Shown here: positions 28,049 through 40,158 of the stretch, piece by piece
How positions within the stretch are numbered: position 1 is the first letter of the stretch
How the letters are laid out: every line of letters begins with the position of its first letter
Assembly: GCF_026339955.1 (NCBI RefSeq)
Contig: NZ_JAPEPW010000001.1
Span: 2,692,501 to 2,756,500 of the forward strand
From: Streptomyces sp. NBC_01549
GTDB taxonomy: Bacteria > Actinomycetota > Actinomycetes > Streptomycetales > Streptomycetaceae
DNA: 64,000 nt
Direction: 5' to 3'
Position numbers and translations under genes: made by a program
The notes under the pieces: generated by a model
Seen by the model: only the letters and a program-made list of their open reading frames with translations
Database searches by the model: none
What the model was told of the DNA's origin: nothing

Positions 28049-30415
28049 CGAGGTACTCGCCGACGCCCTCGCCGCCCCCGAACGGGTCCCGGCCCACTCC
28101 ACCCGGCTCGGCGGCCGTGAGATGGGCGGGCAGGTGCAGTCCTGGCGGGTGGAACGGGCGTACAGCACCGATGTGCCCGAGGCGCTGCGGGCGTTCTCCG
28201 GGAGCGCGGCGGCCCAGCTGGAGCTGTCGCTCGGCGGAACCGGCGAGCCCGCGCCCCGGCTGTACTCCGCCTGGGCGGGTCGCACCACCGGCGACGTCGT
28301 ACGCCCCGGGCAGTCCGTGGTGCACGAGGCGGGCGCGAGCGGCCGTACGGTGCCCGCCTTCCGCGGCACCGTACGGTCCCGTACAGCCGCCTCCGGCAGC
28401 GACACCGTCACCGTCCAGGCGCTGGACGGCGCGGAGCGGCTGCGGGGCCCGCGCAGCTGCCACGGCCGTACCACGGGCTGCTGCGCGCCCAGCCCGTGGC
28501 GACCGCGACCTGGTGCGCGGACGAACTCCTGCGCCAGGCCGGCGTCCACAGTTGCCCGCCGCCCCGCGCCCCCTCCGTCGACGCCGACGTCTCCAGGCCG
28601 TTCACCGCGCTCTATGCCTCACTGCACGGCGGCTTCAACGCCTCGTACGGGCAGCCCGAGACGCTGCCGGCCCCGTCGACGTACTCCTGGGTCCGGGACG
28701 GGGCGCCGTTCGAGATGGCGCTGATGCCGAAGGCGGCCGGGCTCGCGGTCTCCTGGATGCCGCGGTCCCGCTTCGTCGTCGCGGGCAAGGTGTTCCAGGC
28801 CGAGGTGCACGTCAACACCGCTCTGTCCGTCGGCAACGAGCTCGAATTCAAGCTGATCTTCGACCGCAGCGCGGGCGCGTACGGGAACTACGCCCTGAAC
28901 GTGTACTTCGCCACGGGCGTCGTGAAGATCACCTCTGGAACGGTCGACGGGTCGGGCACGGTCGCGAGCTGGACGATCCCCAAGCTCGCCTCCTTGAAGG
29001 GCGTGTGGCACCTCGGGTTCACCGTCGACAGCCGTTCGGGCACCGTCGGCGCGAACACCCAGGCGACCGTGTATCCGCGGCTCACCGCGCCCGACGGGGA
29101 GTACGTCGTCCCGTCGACCGGGCCCTACACGTTCACCGAGACATCCGCACTGCAGCCGCCCTCGGAGTTGTTCCAGATCAACCTGAAGACGGACGTGGCC
29201 GTCGAGTGCCTCCAGGTCACCGACCGGTCGTGGCCCGACCTCTCCTCGTACACCGCCGACGAGTGGGAACAGAAGGGCCGTTGGGTCAAGGGCGCGGTGC
29301 TCGACGACGCGACGGTGCCGCTCTACCACGTGCCGCAGGTCTCCGGCTCCCAGTGGGACGCCGTCACCGAGATCGCCAAGGCCACCATGTCCACCGCCGA
29401 GTTCGACGAGCAGGGTGTCTTCCACTGGCGCGGTCCCGGCCGCTTCCAGTCGGTGCCCGCCCGCCCCGACCTCACGGTCACCACCCGGCGCGACATCGCC
29501 GCGCTCACCGTCTCGGAGGAGATCGACGCCTGCCGCAACCACTGCGAACAGCCCTATCAGGACTGGACCGGCGTCACGAGCACGTACAGCGACACGGTCA
29601 CCGACACCGTGATCCGGGAGATCAAGCCGGGCGCCTCGGTGGACGTCGCCTACGCCGTCGCCGAGGACGAGCTCGACATCGGCCCGCTGCAGATCGAGGA
29701 CGACGTGGCACCCGTCGGCGGACACCGCGTCCGCTTCGGCAGCGCTGCGACGGGCGGCAGCTCGGTCAAGGGCAGCGTGACGGTCAGCTCGCGGCGCGAC
29801 GGCCCGAACTACATCGTCCGGTTCACCAACTACGGTACGGCGAGCGTGTGGACGGTCACCAAGGACGGCAAACCGTCCGTGCAGATCATCCCGCAGAAGC
29901 GCGCGCGGGACCCCAGACAGCGCTCGTTCGCCTGGTACAACACCACCAGCCAGTCCTTCTACGGCAAACAGGTCTACCAGGCGCCCGCGACCGACTGGGT
30001 GCAACAGCAGCAGGTGGCCTCGGACCTCTCGCACGCCATGCTCGACGCCGGCCGCTACCCGGTGCCGGTGCTCGGCGAGGTGGAGGTGCTGCACGACCCG
30101 CGCATCCAACTCGGGGACGTCGTACGGGTGGTGGACCGCAGCGGGGCCGTGCTCGACACGCTCGCCTGGGTCGTCGGCATCCGCACCACCTGCCAGGCGG
30201 GCACCGCACCCCAGCAGACGCTGACGCTGCGCGGCACCTCGTACAACGGCGCCCCGGCCGACTCCGGGCTCACCCCGGACGCGCCGGTCGATCCGGAGTA
30301 CGGCACCCAGCGCACGTACGCCCTGATCGACGCGCAGAACGCGACGCTCGACGCCCTGACCACCAGCAAGATCACCTATCGCGACCTGCTCAAGGCTCCG
30401 GGAAACGCGGCATGA
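28035..30415 (+). pseudogene. tail-tip / Tal-like minor tail protein, frameshifted
   Basis: The frame from the GTG at 28035 (ribosome site GGAGGTG) codes for about 140 residues up to VTVQALDGAERLRG, and then loses sense. From about 28450 the coding sense continues in another frame (AQLPRPYHGLLRAQPVATAT, WCADELLRQAGVHSCPPPRA) to the stop at 30415. One base is missing near the GGGGCCC run at 28444-28450. Restored, the protein would have about 793 residues. Its place and size fit the tail-associated tip protein that binds the cell surface. Confidence 0.65.
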
Positions 30416-30555
30416 GCGAACTGCCCCCCGAGGACGCTGTGTCGGCCGACGACGACGGGAACGTGGCACACCCCGTGCCGATCGACAGCTCCTCGGCCCA
30501 GGAGGGCGACAGCGGCACACCCGCCGACCTGTTCCCGCCGGCGCTCGGCGGCTGA
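30412..30555 (+). CDS. small acidic protein of the tail operon
   Basis: A 47-residue protein (MSELPPEDAVSADDDG and DSSSAQEGDSGTPADLFPP) starting in the ATGA overlap with the tail-tip gene. It has no domain that I recognise. The tight overlap suggests that it is truly translated. Confidence 0.5.
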   Translation: MSELPPEDAVSADDDGNVAHPVPIDSSSAQEGDSGTPADLFPPALGG

Positions 30556-30602
30556 CCGCGCCGTCCGTCGTCCCCCTACGTGAGATCCGGAAGGAAGCCC
30601 TC

Positions 30603-31247
30603 ATGGCCCTGCTCACCCCGCTCGGCAGCCTGCCCTACCCGCAGCCGGCCGACACCGCGAACATCCCCGTGCACATGCAGTCCCTCGCCGAAGCCGTCGA
30701 CGGACGCACCGTGCTGCGTTTCGCCGACGCCGCCACACGCGACACCAAGGTGACCGCCCCGGTAGCGGGCATGCTGTGCTGGCTCAGCACACCGAAGCAG
30801 TACTGGTTCTACACCGGCAGCGTCTGGACACAGCTGGCGCCCGGCCCCGTCCACAAGGCCAACTCAACCGCGGGAAACACGACTTCGGCGTCGTACGTGG
30901 AGTCGCTCACCGGTTCCACCGGTGATCCGACCGCCGTGACCTTCACCGCCCCAGCCTCCGGCGCGGTGCTCGTCGCGCTGGGCGCCCGCCTGAGCAGCAG
31001 CGCCACCGCCACATCCTGCTTCATGTCGGCGAACGTCCGGCAGGCCACCACCGTCGTGCTGGCCGCCGCCGACGCCCGTTCGGCGATCTCCACCGGAACC
31101 GACCAGTGCTCCGTGAGCACCCAGTTCCAGGTCACCGGGCTCACCCCGAACAGCGTGTACACGGCAACCGCCGCCTACAAGTCGTCGGCCGCCACCGCCA
31201 CCGCCACCGGCGCCTACCGCTTCGTGACCGTCACCCCAGTCAACTGA
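30603..31247 (+). CDS. minor tail / receptor-binding-like protein
   Basis: A 214-residue protein. The N-terminus (LTPLGSLPYPQPADTANIPV, MQSLAEAVDGRTVLRFADAA) is typical of small tail-tip proteins in Streptomyces phages. The rest is a beta-rich Ser/Thr/Ala domain (VTFTAPASGAVLVALGARLS, LTPNSVYTATAAYKSS), as in C1q- or Fn3-like receptor-binding heads. It would be the best candidate for target recognition, together with the tail-tip protein. Confidence 0.65.
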   Translation: MALLTPLGSLPYPQPADTANIPVHMQSLAEAVDGRTVLRFADAATRDTKVTAPVAGMLCWLSTPKQYWFYTGSVWTQLAPGPVHKANSTAGNTTSASYVESLTGSTGDPTAVTFTAPASGAVLVALGARLSSSATATSCFMSANVRQATTVVLAAADARSAISTGTDQCSVSTQFQVTGLTPNSVYTATAAYKSSAATATATGAYRFVTVTPVN

Positions 31248-31257
31248 GGACTCCACC

Positions 31258-32151
31258 ATGGCCACACCCCTGACCGCCGACGCCCTCGCCCGCGCCCTGC
31301 GCGACGAGGGCGTCGACCTTTCCGAGAGCGGCAACTGGCGCACCCACAACCGCAACAGCCGAGGCGCCTGGGGCCCGGTCCACGGCGTCATGCTCCACCA
31401 CACAGCCGGCACCGACAGCCTCCGCCTGTGCCGCGAGGGCACCGCGGACCTGCCGGGCCCGCTCTGCATCGGCCTGATCACCAAGGACGGCACCGTCCAC
31501 CTGGTCGGCTACGGCCGCACCAACCACGCCGGTTCGGGCTCGACCGCGGTCCTGGAGGCCGTACGGGCCGAGCAGGCCCCACTGCCCGCCCCCGGACCGG
31601 ACGCCGTGGACGGCAACGCCCGCTTCTACGGCTTCGAGATCGAGAACCTGGGCAACGGGCGGGACCCCTACCCGGCCGCCCAACTCTCCGCCGTGGAACG
31701 GCTTTCCGCCGCGATCTGCCGCGCCCACGACTGGTCCGCGTCCAGCGTGATCGCGCACAAGGAGTGGACCCGCCGCAAGATCGACCCGTCGTTCTCGATG
31801 TCCGGGATGCGGCAACGGGTGGCGGCCCGGCTCGGCTCCCGCCCGGTCTCGTACGAACCCTTCCCCGGCGCCGCGTTCTTCGCGCTCGGCCGCCGCAGTC
31901 CGCTGATCACAGCCGTCGGCGAGCGACTGGTCGCGGAGGGGTGCGGGCGCTACTCGACCGGCCCCGGCCCGGTGTGGACGCAGGCCGACGTCCTGTCGTA
32001 CGCGGCCTGGCAGCGCGGGCTCGGCTACGTCGGCAAGGACGCCGACGGCACCCCGGGCCGCACCAGCTGGGACAAGCTGCGCGTCCCGCGCACATGGGGG
32101 GCCGGACGTACCCGAGAAGCACTGGAGCACCCGAAAGGAGCCCGGAGATGA
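31258..32151 (+). CDS. endolysin: N-acetylmuramoyl-L-alanine amidase with cell-wall binding domain
   Basis: A 297-residue protein. Residues about 20-190 form an amidase_2 (PGRP-like) domain with the zinc-binding VMLHHTAGTDS and the later VIAHKEWTRRKIDPSF. The C-terminal about 90 residues (ALGRRSPLITAVGERLVAEG, WTQADVLSYAAWQRGLGYVG) are the peptidoglycan-binding type common in actinophage endolysins. There is no signal peptide, so release through a holin is needed; the holin gene follows. Confidence 0.9.
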   Translation: MATPLTADALARALRDEGVDLSESGNWRTHNRNSRGAWGPVHGVMLHHTAGTDSLRLCREGTADLPGPLCIGLITKDGTVHLVGYGRTNHAGSGSTAVLEAVRAEQAPLPAPGPDAVDGNARFYGFEIENLGNGRDPYPAAQLSAVERLSAAICRAHDWSASSVIAHKEWTRRKIDPSFSMSGMRQRVAARLGSRPVSYEPFPGAAFFALGRRSPLITAVGERLVAEGCGRYSTGPGPVWTQADVLSYAAWQRGLGYVGKDADGTPGRTSWDKLRVPRTWGAGRTREALEHPKGARR

Positions 32152-32384
32152 GCGACGCCGGCCGCAGAACCCTGCGTACGACACTCCAGACCCTGTTCGC
32201 CCTGATCACCGTCCTGCCGCTGGTCGCCGACGACCCGCTGATCCGGGACGTACCCGCGCTCACGGCCGTGGTGGGCGGCGCCGCGCTGCTCAGCCGGGTG
32301 ATGGCGATGCCCGCGGTGGACCGGCTGCTGCCGGGGTGGCTGCGCGGGCCCTCCCGCGGAGAAACCGCCGATGCCGACGACTGA
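32148..32384 (+). CDS. holin-like protein
   Basis: A 78-residue protein in ATGA overlap with the endolysin gene. It has two hydrophobic segments (LQTLFALITVLPLVADD; VPALTAVVGGAALLSRVMAM) and a charged tail (GPSRGETADADD), as holins of actinophages do. It would let the amidase reach the wall. Confidence 0.75.
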   Translation: MSDAGRRTLRTTLQTLFALITVLPLVADDPLIRDVPALTAVVGGAALLSRVMAMPAVDRLLPGWLRGPSRGETADADD

Positions 32385-32625
32385 GGCCGAGAGCGTCGCC
32401 CTGGAACTGGAGCGGCTGCGCCGCTCGGTCGACGTCGGGTTCGCCACCACCCGCGGCGACCTCGCCCTCCTCCTGCAACGCGCGGACCAGACCGACAAGA
32501 CACTCGACGAGCACGAGTCCCACCTCGACGCCCTGGAACGCACCCGCTGGCCCCTGCCCTCCCTCGCGGCCGCCACCTCGTGCACGGCGCTGGCGCTGAC
32601 GATCTGGCAGTCGATGGGGCGCTGA
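32371..32625 (+). CDS. small coiled-coil membrane protein of the lysis cassette
   Basis: An 84-residue protein that overlaps the holin gene by 14 bp. The first 60 residues are helical and charged (VALELERLRRSVDVGFATTR, LLQRADQTDKTLDEHESHLD), and one transmembrane helix ends the chain (LAAATSCTALALTIWQSM). Such proteins often sit next to holins in Streptomyces phages and may be a second holin or an anti-holin. Confidence 0.65.
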   Translation: MPTTEAESVALELERLRRSVDVGFATTRGDLALLLQRADQTDKTLDEHESHLDALERTRWPLPSLAAATSCTALALTIWQSMGR

Positions 32626-32638
32626 CCCCTGATCCGCC

Positions 32639-32678
32639 GAACGCGCGGGAACCCCTCGCCCAGGGCTCCCGCGCGTTC
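32639..32678. terminator. terminator of the tail operon
   Basis: A 12-bp perfect stem (GAACGCGCGGGA at 32639 with TCCCGCGCGTTC ending at 32678) lies 14 bp after the last lysis gene and before the convergent lipoprotein gene. Confidence 0.8.
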
Positions 32679-32722
32679 GTCAGGGAAATTCGTCAGTGCA
32701 GGTCGTCGGTGCAGGAGCACGA

Positions 32723-33850
32723 CTACTTGAGGCCGACCGCCGCGCAGGCCGACTTGTTGGCCGCCGTGCAGATCTGCTTGACGGTGTAGATGCTGTCCTG
32801 GATCACCGTGTCCTTGATGTTGTCCTTGGTCAGGGCGACCACGGGCATCAGCTGGGAGGGGATGTTCTTGTTGGTGGGACTGTCGACCTTGTCGCGGGTG
32901 AGCGCGTCGAACTCGATGCTGCGTCCCTGGATCTTCGCCACCGCCATCTCGGCGGCCGCGGAGGCCTCGTCGGGGTAGGACTTGTAGACGCTCATGTACT
33001 GCTCGCCCCGGACGATCCGCTGCACCGCGTCCAGCTCGGCGTCCTGACCGGTGACCGGCGGCACCTTGCTGACGCCCATGGTCTTCATGGCGTCGATGAC
33101 GGCGCCCGCGAGACCGTCGTTGGCGGAGTAGACACCGGCGATGTTGCTGAGGCCGATGGCCGAGATGGCCTTCTCCATGTTGGCCTTGCCGACGACCGGG
33201 TCCCAGTCCTTGGTGTCGTACGACTTGGAGATGACGACCTTGCCGGTGAGTTCGCCCATGGCGCCCGACTTGAACTGCGCCGCGTTCGGGTCAGTGGGCG
33301 AGCCGTTCATCATGACGATCTTCTTCGACGAGGCGTTGGTGCCCAGCGCCTCCAGGAGGGCCTTGCCCTGTACCTGGCCGACGAGCTCGTTGTCGAAGGA
33401 GATGTACGCGTCGATCGGGCCCTGTGCCAGGCGGTCGTAGGCGATGACGGGGATGCCCGCGTCCTTGGCCTTCTGGACACCGCTCGCGATGGACTTGGAG
33501 TCCACCGCGTCGACGAGGATCACATCGACCTTGTCGTTCACCATCTGCTGGAGCTGCTCGAGCTGCTTGGGCGCGCTCTGACCCGCGTTGGCGTAGTCGA
33601 CCTTGCCCTTGTTGTTGGTGAGCTTGGCGACCTGCTCCTTGATGATCGGGTAGTCGAACTTCTCGTAACGGGTGTTGGCCTTCTCCGGGAGGAGCAGGCC
33701 AACCGTGATGTCGTCACCCTTGGTCGGGCTCGCCTTGGTGTTGCTGCCGCCGATTCCGTCCACGACACCGCAGGCAGCGAGGGAGACGGCCGCCGCGGAG
33801 GAAGCCAGGGCTATGGCCGTACGACGAAGCCAGGTGTTACGAGTGTTCAC
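32723..33850 (-). CDS. sugar-binding lipoprotein of an ABC transporter
   Basis: A 375-residue periplasmic-binding-protein type I lipoprotein. The signal peptide ends with the lipobox LAAC (lipidated cysteine about residue 27). The body has the ribose/xylose-binding pattern: ITVGLLLPEKANTRYEKFDY, VDVILVDAVDSKSIASGV, GIPVIAYDRLAQGPIDAYIS and VYSANDGLAGAVIDAMKTMG. It resembles XylF-like xylose-binding proteins. No permease or ATPase gene is adjacent, so it must use components encoded elsewhere. Confidence 0.85.
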   Translation of the reverse strand: MNTRNTWLRRTAIALASSAAAVSLAACGVVDGIGGSNTKASPTKGDDITVGLLLPEKANTRYEKFDYPIIKEQVAKLTNNKGKVDYANAGQSAPKQLEQLQQMVNDKVDVILVDAVDSKSIASGVQKAKDAGIPVIAYDRLAQGPIDAYISFDNELVGQVQGKALLEALGTNASSKKIVMMNGSPTDPNAAQFKSGAMGELTGKVVISKSYDTKDWDPVVGKANMEKAISAIGLSNIAGVYSANDGLAGAVIDAMKTMGVSKVPPVTGQDAELDAVQRIVRGEQYMSVYKSYPDEASAAAEMAVAKIQGRSIEFDALTRDKVDSPTNKNIPSQLMPVVALTKDNIKDTVIQDSIYTVKQICTAANKSACAAVGLK

Positions 33851-34124
33851 ATCAGGTGCCTTCCGGGCGAGGTAGCTGCTTTGCGACCCAGGTGGCTGAA
33901 AGCCAACGCGGCGATCACCTCAGCGTCAAGGAGTAACCACTTAACGAGATGGCAACAGCGGTCTGTGTTCCCCAAGTGAACACGATGGGAAGGGGGTGCG
34001 GTTCCACTTCCACAGAACCCTCTGATTGACTTGCGTCACTCGCTCCCCGGCGGCGTACAACCCGCCCGCGCGCCCGGGAGTCTTCAACGTGGCCACGCAC
34101 ATCGCAGCACGGGGCAGGGGAAGC

Positions 34125-35852
34125 ATGAGACCAGTTCGACGGGGTGGACCGGCACTCGCCGCGACACTGACGGTCGCCACCGCCGGGGGCCTGCTCGCCG
34201 TGTCGGAGGTACCCGCCTCCGCCACGAGCAGCTGCGCGTCACCGGCGTACAAGCGGCAGTTCTACGCGAACACCACCTTCTCCGGCACACCGAAGAAAAC
34301 GGACTGCGACACGACGGTCAACGAGAACTGGGGCACGAAGGCCCCCGCCTCCGGCCTCCCCAAGGACAACTTCGGCGTCCGCTGGACCGTGACCAGGGAC
34401 TTCGGCTCCGGCGGACCCTTCGCCCTTCCCGTCGCCGCACAGGACGGCCTGCGCGTCTACCTCGACGGCACCCGCAAGATCGACCTCTGGAAGAACGTCT
34501 CCTCCACGGTCAAAAAGACCGTCAACGTCACGATTCCTTCCGGCAAACACACCCTCCGCGTCGACTACGCCAACTGGACCGGCGCCGCCAACGTCAGCTT
34601 CGGCTACACCCCCCGCACCACCGCCACCGTCGACAAGGTCAAGCCCCTCACGCCGACGGGCATCTTCGTGGCGTACGACAAAGCCACCGGCAAGGCCAGG
34701 CCGACCTGGGCGAAGAACAACGAGATGGACCTCGCCGGCTACCGCCTCTACCGCCGCCTCAAGGGCAGTACCACCTGGTCGAGAACGGCCACGACGACCG
34801 CCACCTCGTACACCGACACACCTCCGGCGACCGGCGACACCTACTACTACGAGGTCCGCGCCTACGACAAGGCGGGCAACGAGTCGACGGGCACCACCGA
34901 CCAGGCCGTGACCACCGTCGACCGGACGGCGCTCGCCGCGCCCGCCGGGCTGATCGCCACCTCACTGCCGCGCGGGCTGCAACTGGACTGGAACGGGGTC
35001 ACGGGAGCGGTGTCCTACCGCGTCTACCGGGCGACGAGCGAGAACGGCGTGTACGGCGAGGTGGGCCGTACGGACAAGCTGTCGTACCTGGACACCTCGG
35101 CCGTCGAGAGCGTCACCTACTACTACCGGGTGACCGTTCTCGACGCGGCGGGCAACGAGTCCGCGCGTTCCACGGCCGCCGCCGGCGAGCGCGAGGACCT
35201 CACCCCGCCGCCCGCCGTCACCGGACTGACGGTCACCCCGACCGAGTACGGCTTCGAGCTGGAGTGGGACAAGAACCCGGCCACCGACCTCGGCAGGTAC
35301 ACCGTCTACCGGGGTGAACTCTGGGGCGACGAGGGCGACGAGCAGGTGTGCGCCGGAACGCTGACGGAGTACCTCCCGGCCGACACCACCTCGTACTCGT
35401 ACACCACCCGACCGGACGGCGACCGCGTCTGCTTCTTCGTCGACGCCATCGACACGTCCTGGAACTCCTCGTTCAAGTGGACCCGGACGGCCGAGGCCGT
35501 GGTCGCGACCGAGCTCGACACGACGCCGAGCGTGCCGACGCCCGAGGGCTCGCCGCTCCGCCTGGAGGCGTCCGCGACGGAGGGCGACGAGGGCAACCAG
35601 CTGTTCTGGTCCGGGCTCGGAGCGGGCGACGAGGAGTCCGCGGAGCCCGCGCAGGGCTTTCGCATCTACCGGTGGAATCCCGCCACCGCCGCGTACGAGA
35701 AGATCCACGAGACCTCCGCCGGAGCGTTCGTGTACTTCGACACCGGCGCGAAGCGCGGCACCACGTCCTACTACTGGGTGACCGGTGTGAAGGCCGACGG
35801 CACCGAGACCCTGCCCGCCGGCGACTGGACGGTCACCGGACCGGCGCGGTGA
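34125..35852 (+). CDS. secreted PA14/fibronectin type III protein
   Basis: A 575-residue protein. After a signal peptide (about residues 1-33) comes a PA14-like domain (YKRQFYANTTFSGTPKKTDC, DGLRVYLDGTRKIDLWKN), which often binds carbohydrate. About four fibronectin type III units follow, each with the Y-x-Y-R/V pattern (GYRLYRRLKGSTTW, VSYRVYRATSENGVYGEV, GRYTVYRGELWGDEG, GFRIYRWNPATAAYEKI). No catalytic domain or anchor is visible. It is likely an extracellular adhesion or matrix-binding protein. The ATG at 34125 follows GGCAGGGG. Confidence 0.8.
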   Translation: MRPVRRGGPALAATLTVATAGGLLAVSEVPASATSSCASPAYKRQFYANTTFSGTPKKTDCDTTVNENWGTKAPASGLPKDNFGVRWTVTRDFGSGGPFALPVAAQDGLRVYLDGTRKIDLWKNVSSTVKKTVNVTIPSGKHTLRVDYANWTGAANVSFGYTPRTTATVDKVKPLTPTGIFVAYDKATGKARPTWAKNNEMDLAGYRLYRRLKGSTTWSRTATTTATSYTDTPPATGDTYYYEVRAYDKAGNESTGTTDQAVTTVDRTALAAPAGLIATSLPRGLQLDWNGVTGAVSYRVYRATSENGVYGEVGRTDKLSYLDTSAVESVTYYYRVTVLDAAGNESARSTAAAGEREDLTPPPAVTGLTVTPTEYGFELEWDKNPATDLGRYTVYRGELWGDEGDEQVCAGTLTEYLPADTTSYSYTTRPDGDRVCFFVDAIDTSWNSSFKWTRTAEAVVATELDTTPSVPTPEGSPLRLEASATEGDEGNQLFWSGLGAGDEESAEPAQGFRIYRWNPATAAYEKIHETSAGAFVYFDTGAKRGTTSYYWVTGVKADGTETLPAGDWTVTGPAR

Positions 35853-35865
35853 CCTGAGGAACGCC

Positions 35866-35904
35866 GAAGGGGGTGGGGAGGTCGACGACCTCCCCACCCC
35901 CTTC
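35866..35904. terminator. bidirectional terminator
   Basis: A perfect 19-bp inverted repeat around one central base (35885), between the convergent fibronectin-type gene and hspR. It serves both. Confidence 0.9.
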
Positions 35905-35916
35905 GCTACGCGGGAG

Positions 35917-36363
35917 CTAGTCCGACTGCCTCTTCGGGCGCCAGACCACCAGCGCGCTCGTCTGCTGGACCTCCTGGTACGGGACCAGGTCGCGGCGGTA
36001 CGAGGCGTGCACCGCGGCCTCGCGCTGCTGCATCGCGACAGCGGCGCCGTCCAGGGCCGACTCCAGTTCCGCGACGCGGGACTGGAGGGCGGCGACCTGG
36101 TTCTCCAGCTCGATGATGCGCTTGATGCCGGCCAGGTTGATGCCCTCGTCCTGCGACAACTGCTGGACGGTGCGCAGCAGTTCGATGTCGCGGGCCGAGT
36201 AACGCCGGCCGCGCCCGGCCGTGCGGTCGGGGGAGACCAGGCCGAGGCGGTCGTACTGGCGCAGGGTCTGCGGGTGCAGGCCGGAGAGTTGGGCCGCCAC
36301 CGAGATGACGTAGACCGGGGTCTCCTCGGTCAGTTCATAGGGGTTCCGACGACGGCCGTCCAT
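35917..36363 (-). CDS. hspR: heat-shock repressor HspR (MerR family)
   Basis: A 148-residue MerR-family repressor. The helix-turn-helix reads VYVISVAAQLSGLHPQTLRQ and YDRLGLVSPDRTAGRGRRYS, followed by a dimerisation coiled coil (RIIELENQVAALQSRVAELE). HspR binds HAIR operators with DnaK as co-repressor and controls the dnaK operon and clpB. It starts four bases after dnaJ, as the last gene of the operon it represses. Confidence 0.95.
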   Translation of the reverse strand: MDGRRRNPYELTEETPVYVISVAAQLSGLHPQTLRQYDRLGLVSPDRTAGRGRRYSARDIELLRTVQQLSQDEGINLAGIKRIIELENQVAALQSRVAELESALDGAAVAMQQREAAVHASYRRDLVPYQEVQQTSALVVWRPKRQSD

Positions 36364-36367
36364 CTGC

Positions 36368-37552
36368 TCATGCTCCCTTCGCGGCCTGGAACAGCTCCGC
36401 CCGTGGGTCCTCGCCCGCGGTTGCCTCGCGATACGCCTCCAGGGCGTCGCGAGCCTTGCCCGACACGTCCGTGGGGACCGCGACCTCCACGGTGACGAGG
36501 AGGTCGCCGCGCGTGCCGTCCTTGCGGACGGCGCCCTTGCCGCGGGCCCGCATCGTACGGCCGTTGGGCGTGCCCGGGGGCAGTTTCAGGGTGACCGGGG
36601 GACCGCCCAGGGTCGGTACGCGCACCTCGCCGCCGAGTGCCGCCTCCGCGAAGGTGACGGGCACGGTGACGGTGAGGTTGTCGCCCTTGCGGCCGAAGAC
36701 CGGGTGGGCGTCCACGTGGACCGTGACATACAGGTCACCCGCCGGGCCGCCCCGTTCGCCGGGTGCGCCCTTGCCCCGGAGACGGATGCGCTGGCTGTCG
36801 CTGACCCCCGCCGGGATGCGGACCTGCATCGTGCGTGAGGACTTGGCGCGGCCGCTGCCGTGGCATATCTCGCAGGGGTTCTCCGCGATCAGACCGCGGC
36901 CCTTGCAGTCCGGGCAGGGGTCCGTGAGCGAGAAGCCGCCGCCGGAGCCGCGCGCGACCTGGCCGGTGCCGACGCACGTCGGGCACACACGCGGTGTGCC
37001 GTTCGCGTCGCCGGTGCCCGAACAGGCCTTGCAGGGCGCCTGGGACGTCATCCGCAGCGGGACCGTCGCGCCGTCCACCGCCTCGGTGAAGCTGAGCGTC
37101 ACCTCGGTGTCGATGTCCTGGCCGCGCCGGGGCTGGGTCCGCGTACCGGTGCCCGCGCCGCCGCGGTTGAACAGGCCCCCGAAGACGTCTCCGATGCCGC
37201 CGCCGAAGCCGCCGGCACCGCCCGCTCCGCCCTGGGCGCCGCCTCCGAAGAGGTCGCCCAGGTCGAAGTTGAAGTTGCCGCCGCCCGCGCCGGGACCCGG
37301 ACGGAAGCCGCCGTTGCCGAAGAGGGCGCGTGCCTCGTCGTACTCCTTGCGCTTCTTGGGGTCACCGAGCACGTCGTTCGCCTCGGAGATCTCCTTGAAG
37401 CGCTCCTCGGCCTTGACGTTGCCCTTGTTGGCGTCCGGGTGGAACTCGCGGGCGAGCTTCCGGTACGCCTTCTTGATCTCTGCCTCGGTGGCGTCCTTGG
37501 GGACGCCGAGGACCTTGTAGAAGTCCTTCTCGATGAAGTCCTTGGTGCTCAT
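36368..37552 (-). CDS. dnaJ: chaperone DnaJ
   Basis: A 394-residue type I DnaJ. The J domain (about 8-75) has the HPD motif (REFHPDANKG). A Gly/Phe-rich region follows (GGFRPGPGAGGGNFNFDLGD), then four zinc-binding CxxCxGxG repeats (CKACSGTG, CPTCVGTG, CPDCKGRG, CEICHGSG) and the C-terminal substrate-binding domains. It stimulates DnaK ATPase and delivers substrates. It is the third gene of the dnaK operon. Confidence 0.95.
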   Translation of the reverse strand: MSTKDFIEKDFYKVLGVPKDATEAEIKKAYRKLAREFHPDANKGNVKAEERFKEISEANDVLGDPKKRKEYDEARALFGNGGFRPGPGAGGGNFNFDLGDLFGGGAQGGAGGAGGFGGGIGDVFGGLFNRGGAGTGTRTQPRRGQDIDTEVTLSFTEAVDGATVPLRMTSQAPCKACSGTGDANGTPRVCPTCVGTGQVARGSGGGFSLTDPCPDCKGRGLIAENPCEICHGSGRAKSSRTMQVRIPAGVSDSQRIRLRGKGAPGERGGPAGDLYVTVHVDAHPVFGRKGDNLTVTVPVTFAEAALGGEVRVPTLGGPPVTLKLPPGTPNGRTMRARGKGAVRKDGTRGDLLVTVEVAVPTDVSGKARDALEAYREATAGEDPRAELFQAAKGA

Positions 37553-37585
37553 CCTCGACGTCCCTCCTTCCTCATCGTGTCAACG

Positions 37586-40127
<2,542 letters not shown>

Positions 40128-40158
40128 TGTGCACGACACGCACCGCTGGGTCAACAGA

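Larger units (their letters stand above)
20107..32625. mobile_element. headless phage-tail locus (tailocin-like or prophage remnant)
   Basis: One continuous tail, lysis and regulation module: repressor, WhiB-like gene, zinc-ribbon and HTH proteins, tail terminator, major tail protein, chaperones with frameshift, tape measure, distal tail, tail tip, minor tail, amidase and holins. No terminase, portal, protease, capsid, head-tail connector, integrase or att repeat is seen inside or around it, and no sheath protein, so it would make a flexible non-contractile tail. It ends in a strong terminator at 32639-32678. The two frameshifted genes suggest either decay or sequence errors. Confidence 0.7.

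Noticed and set aside
28444..28450. Programmed frameshift in the tail-tip gene
   Set aside because: The GGGGCCC run is not a good slippery heptamer in the reading frame, and no tail-tip gene is known to need a frameshift. A lost base is simpler.
20107..32625. Contractile injection system or R-type tailocin
   Set aside because: No sheath, baseplate wedge or AAA+ ATPase genes are present; tube, tape measure and Dit/tip genes are of the non-contractile type.
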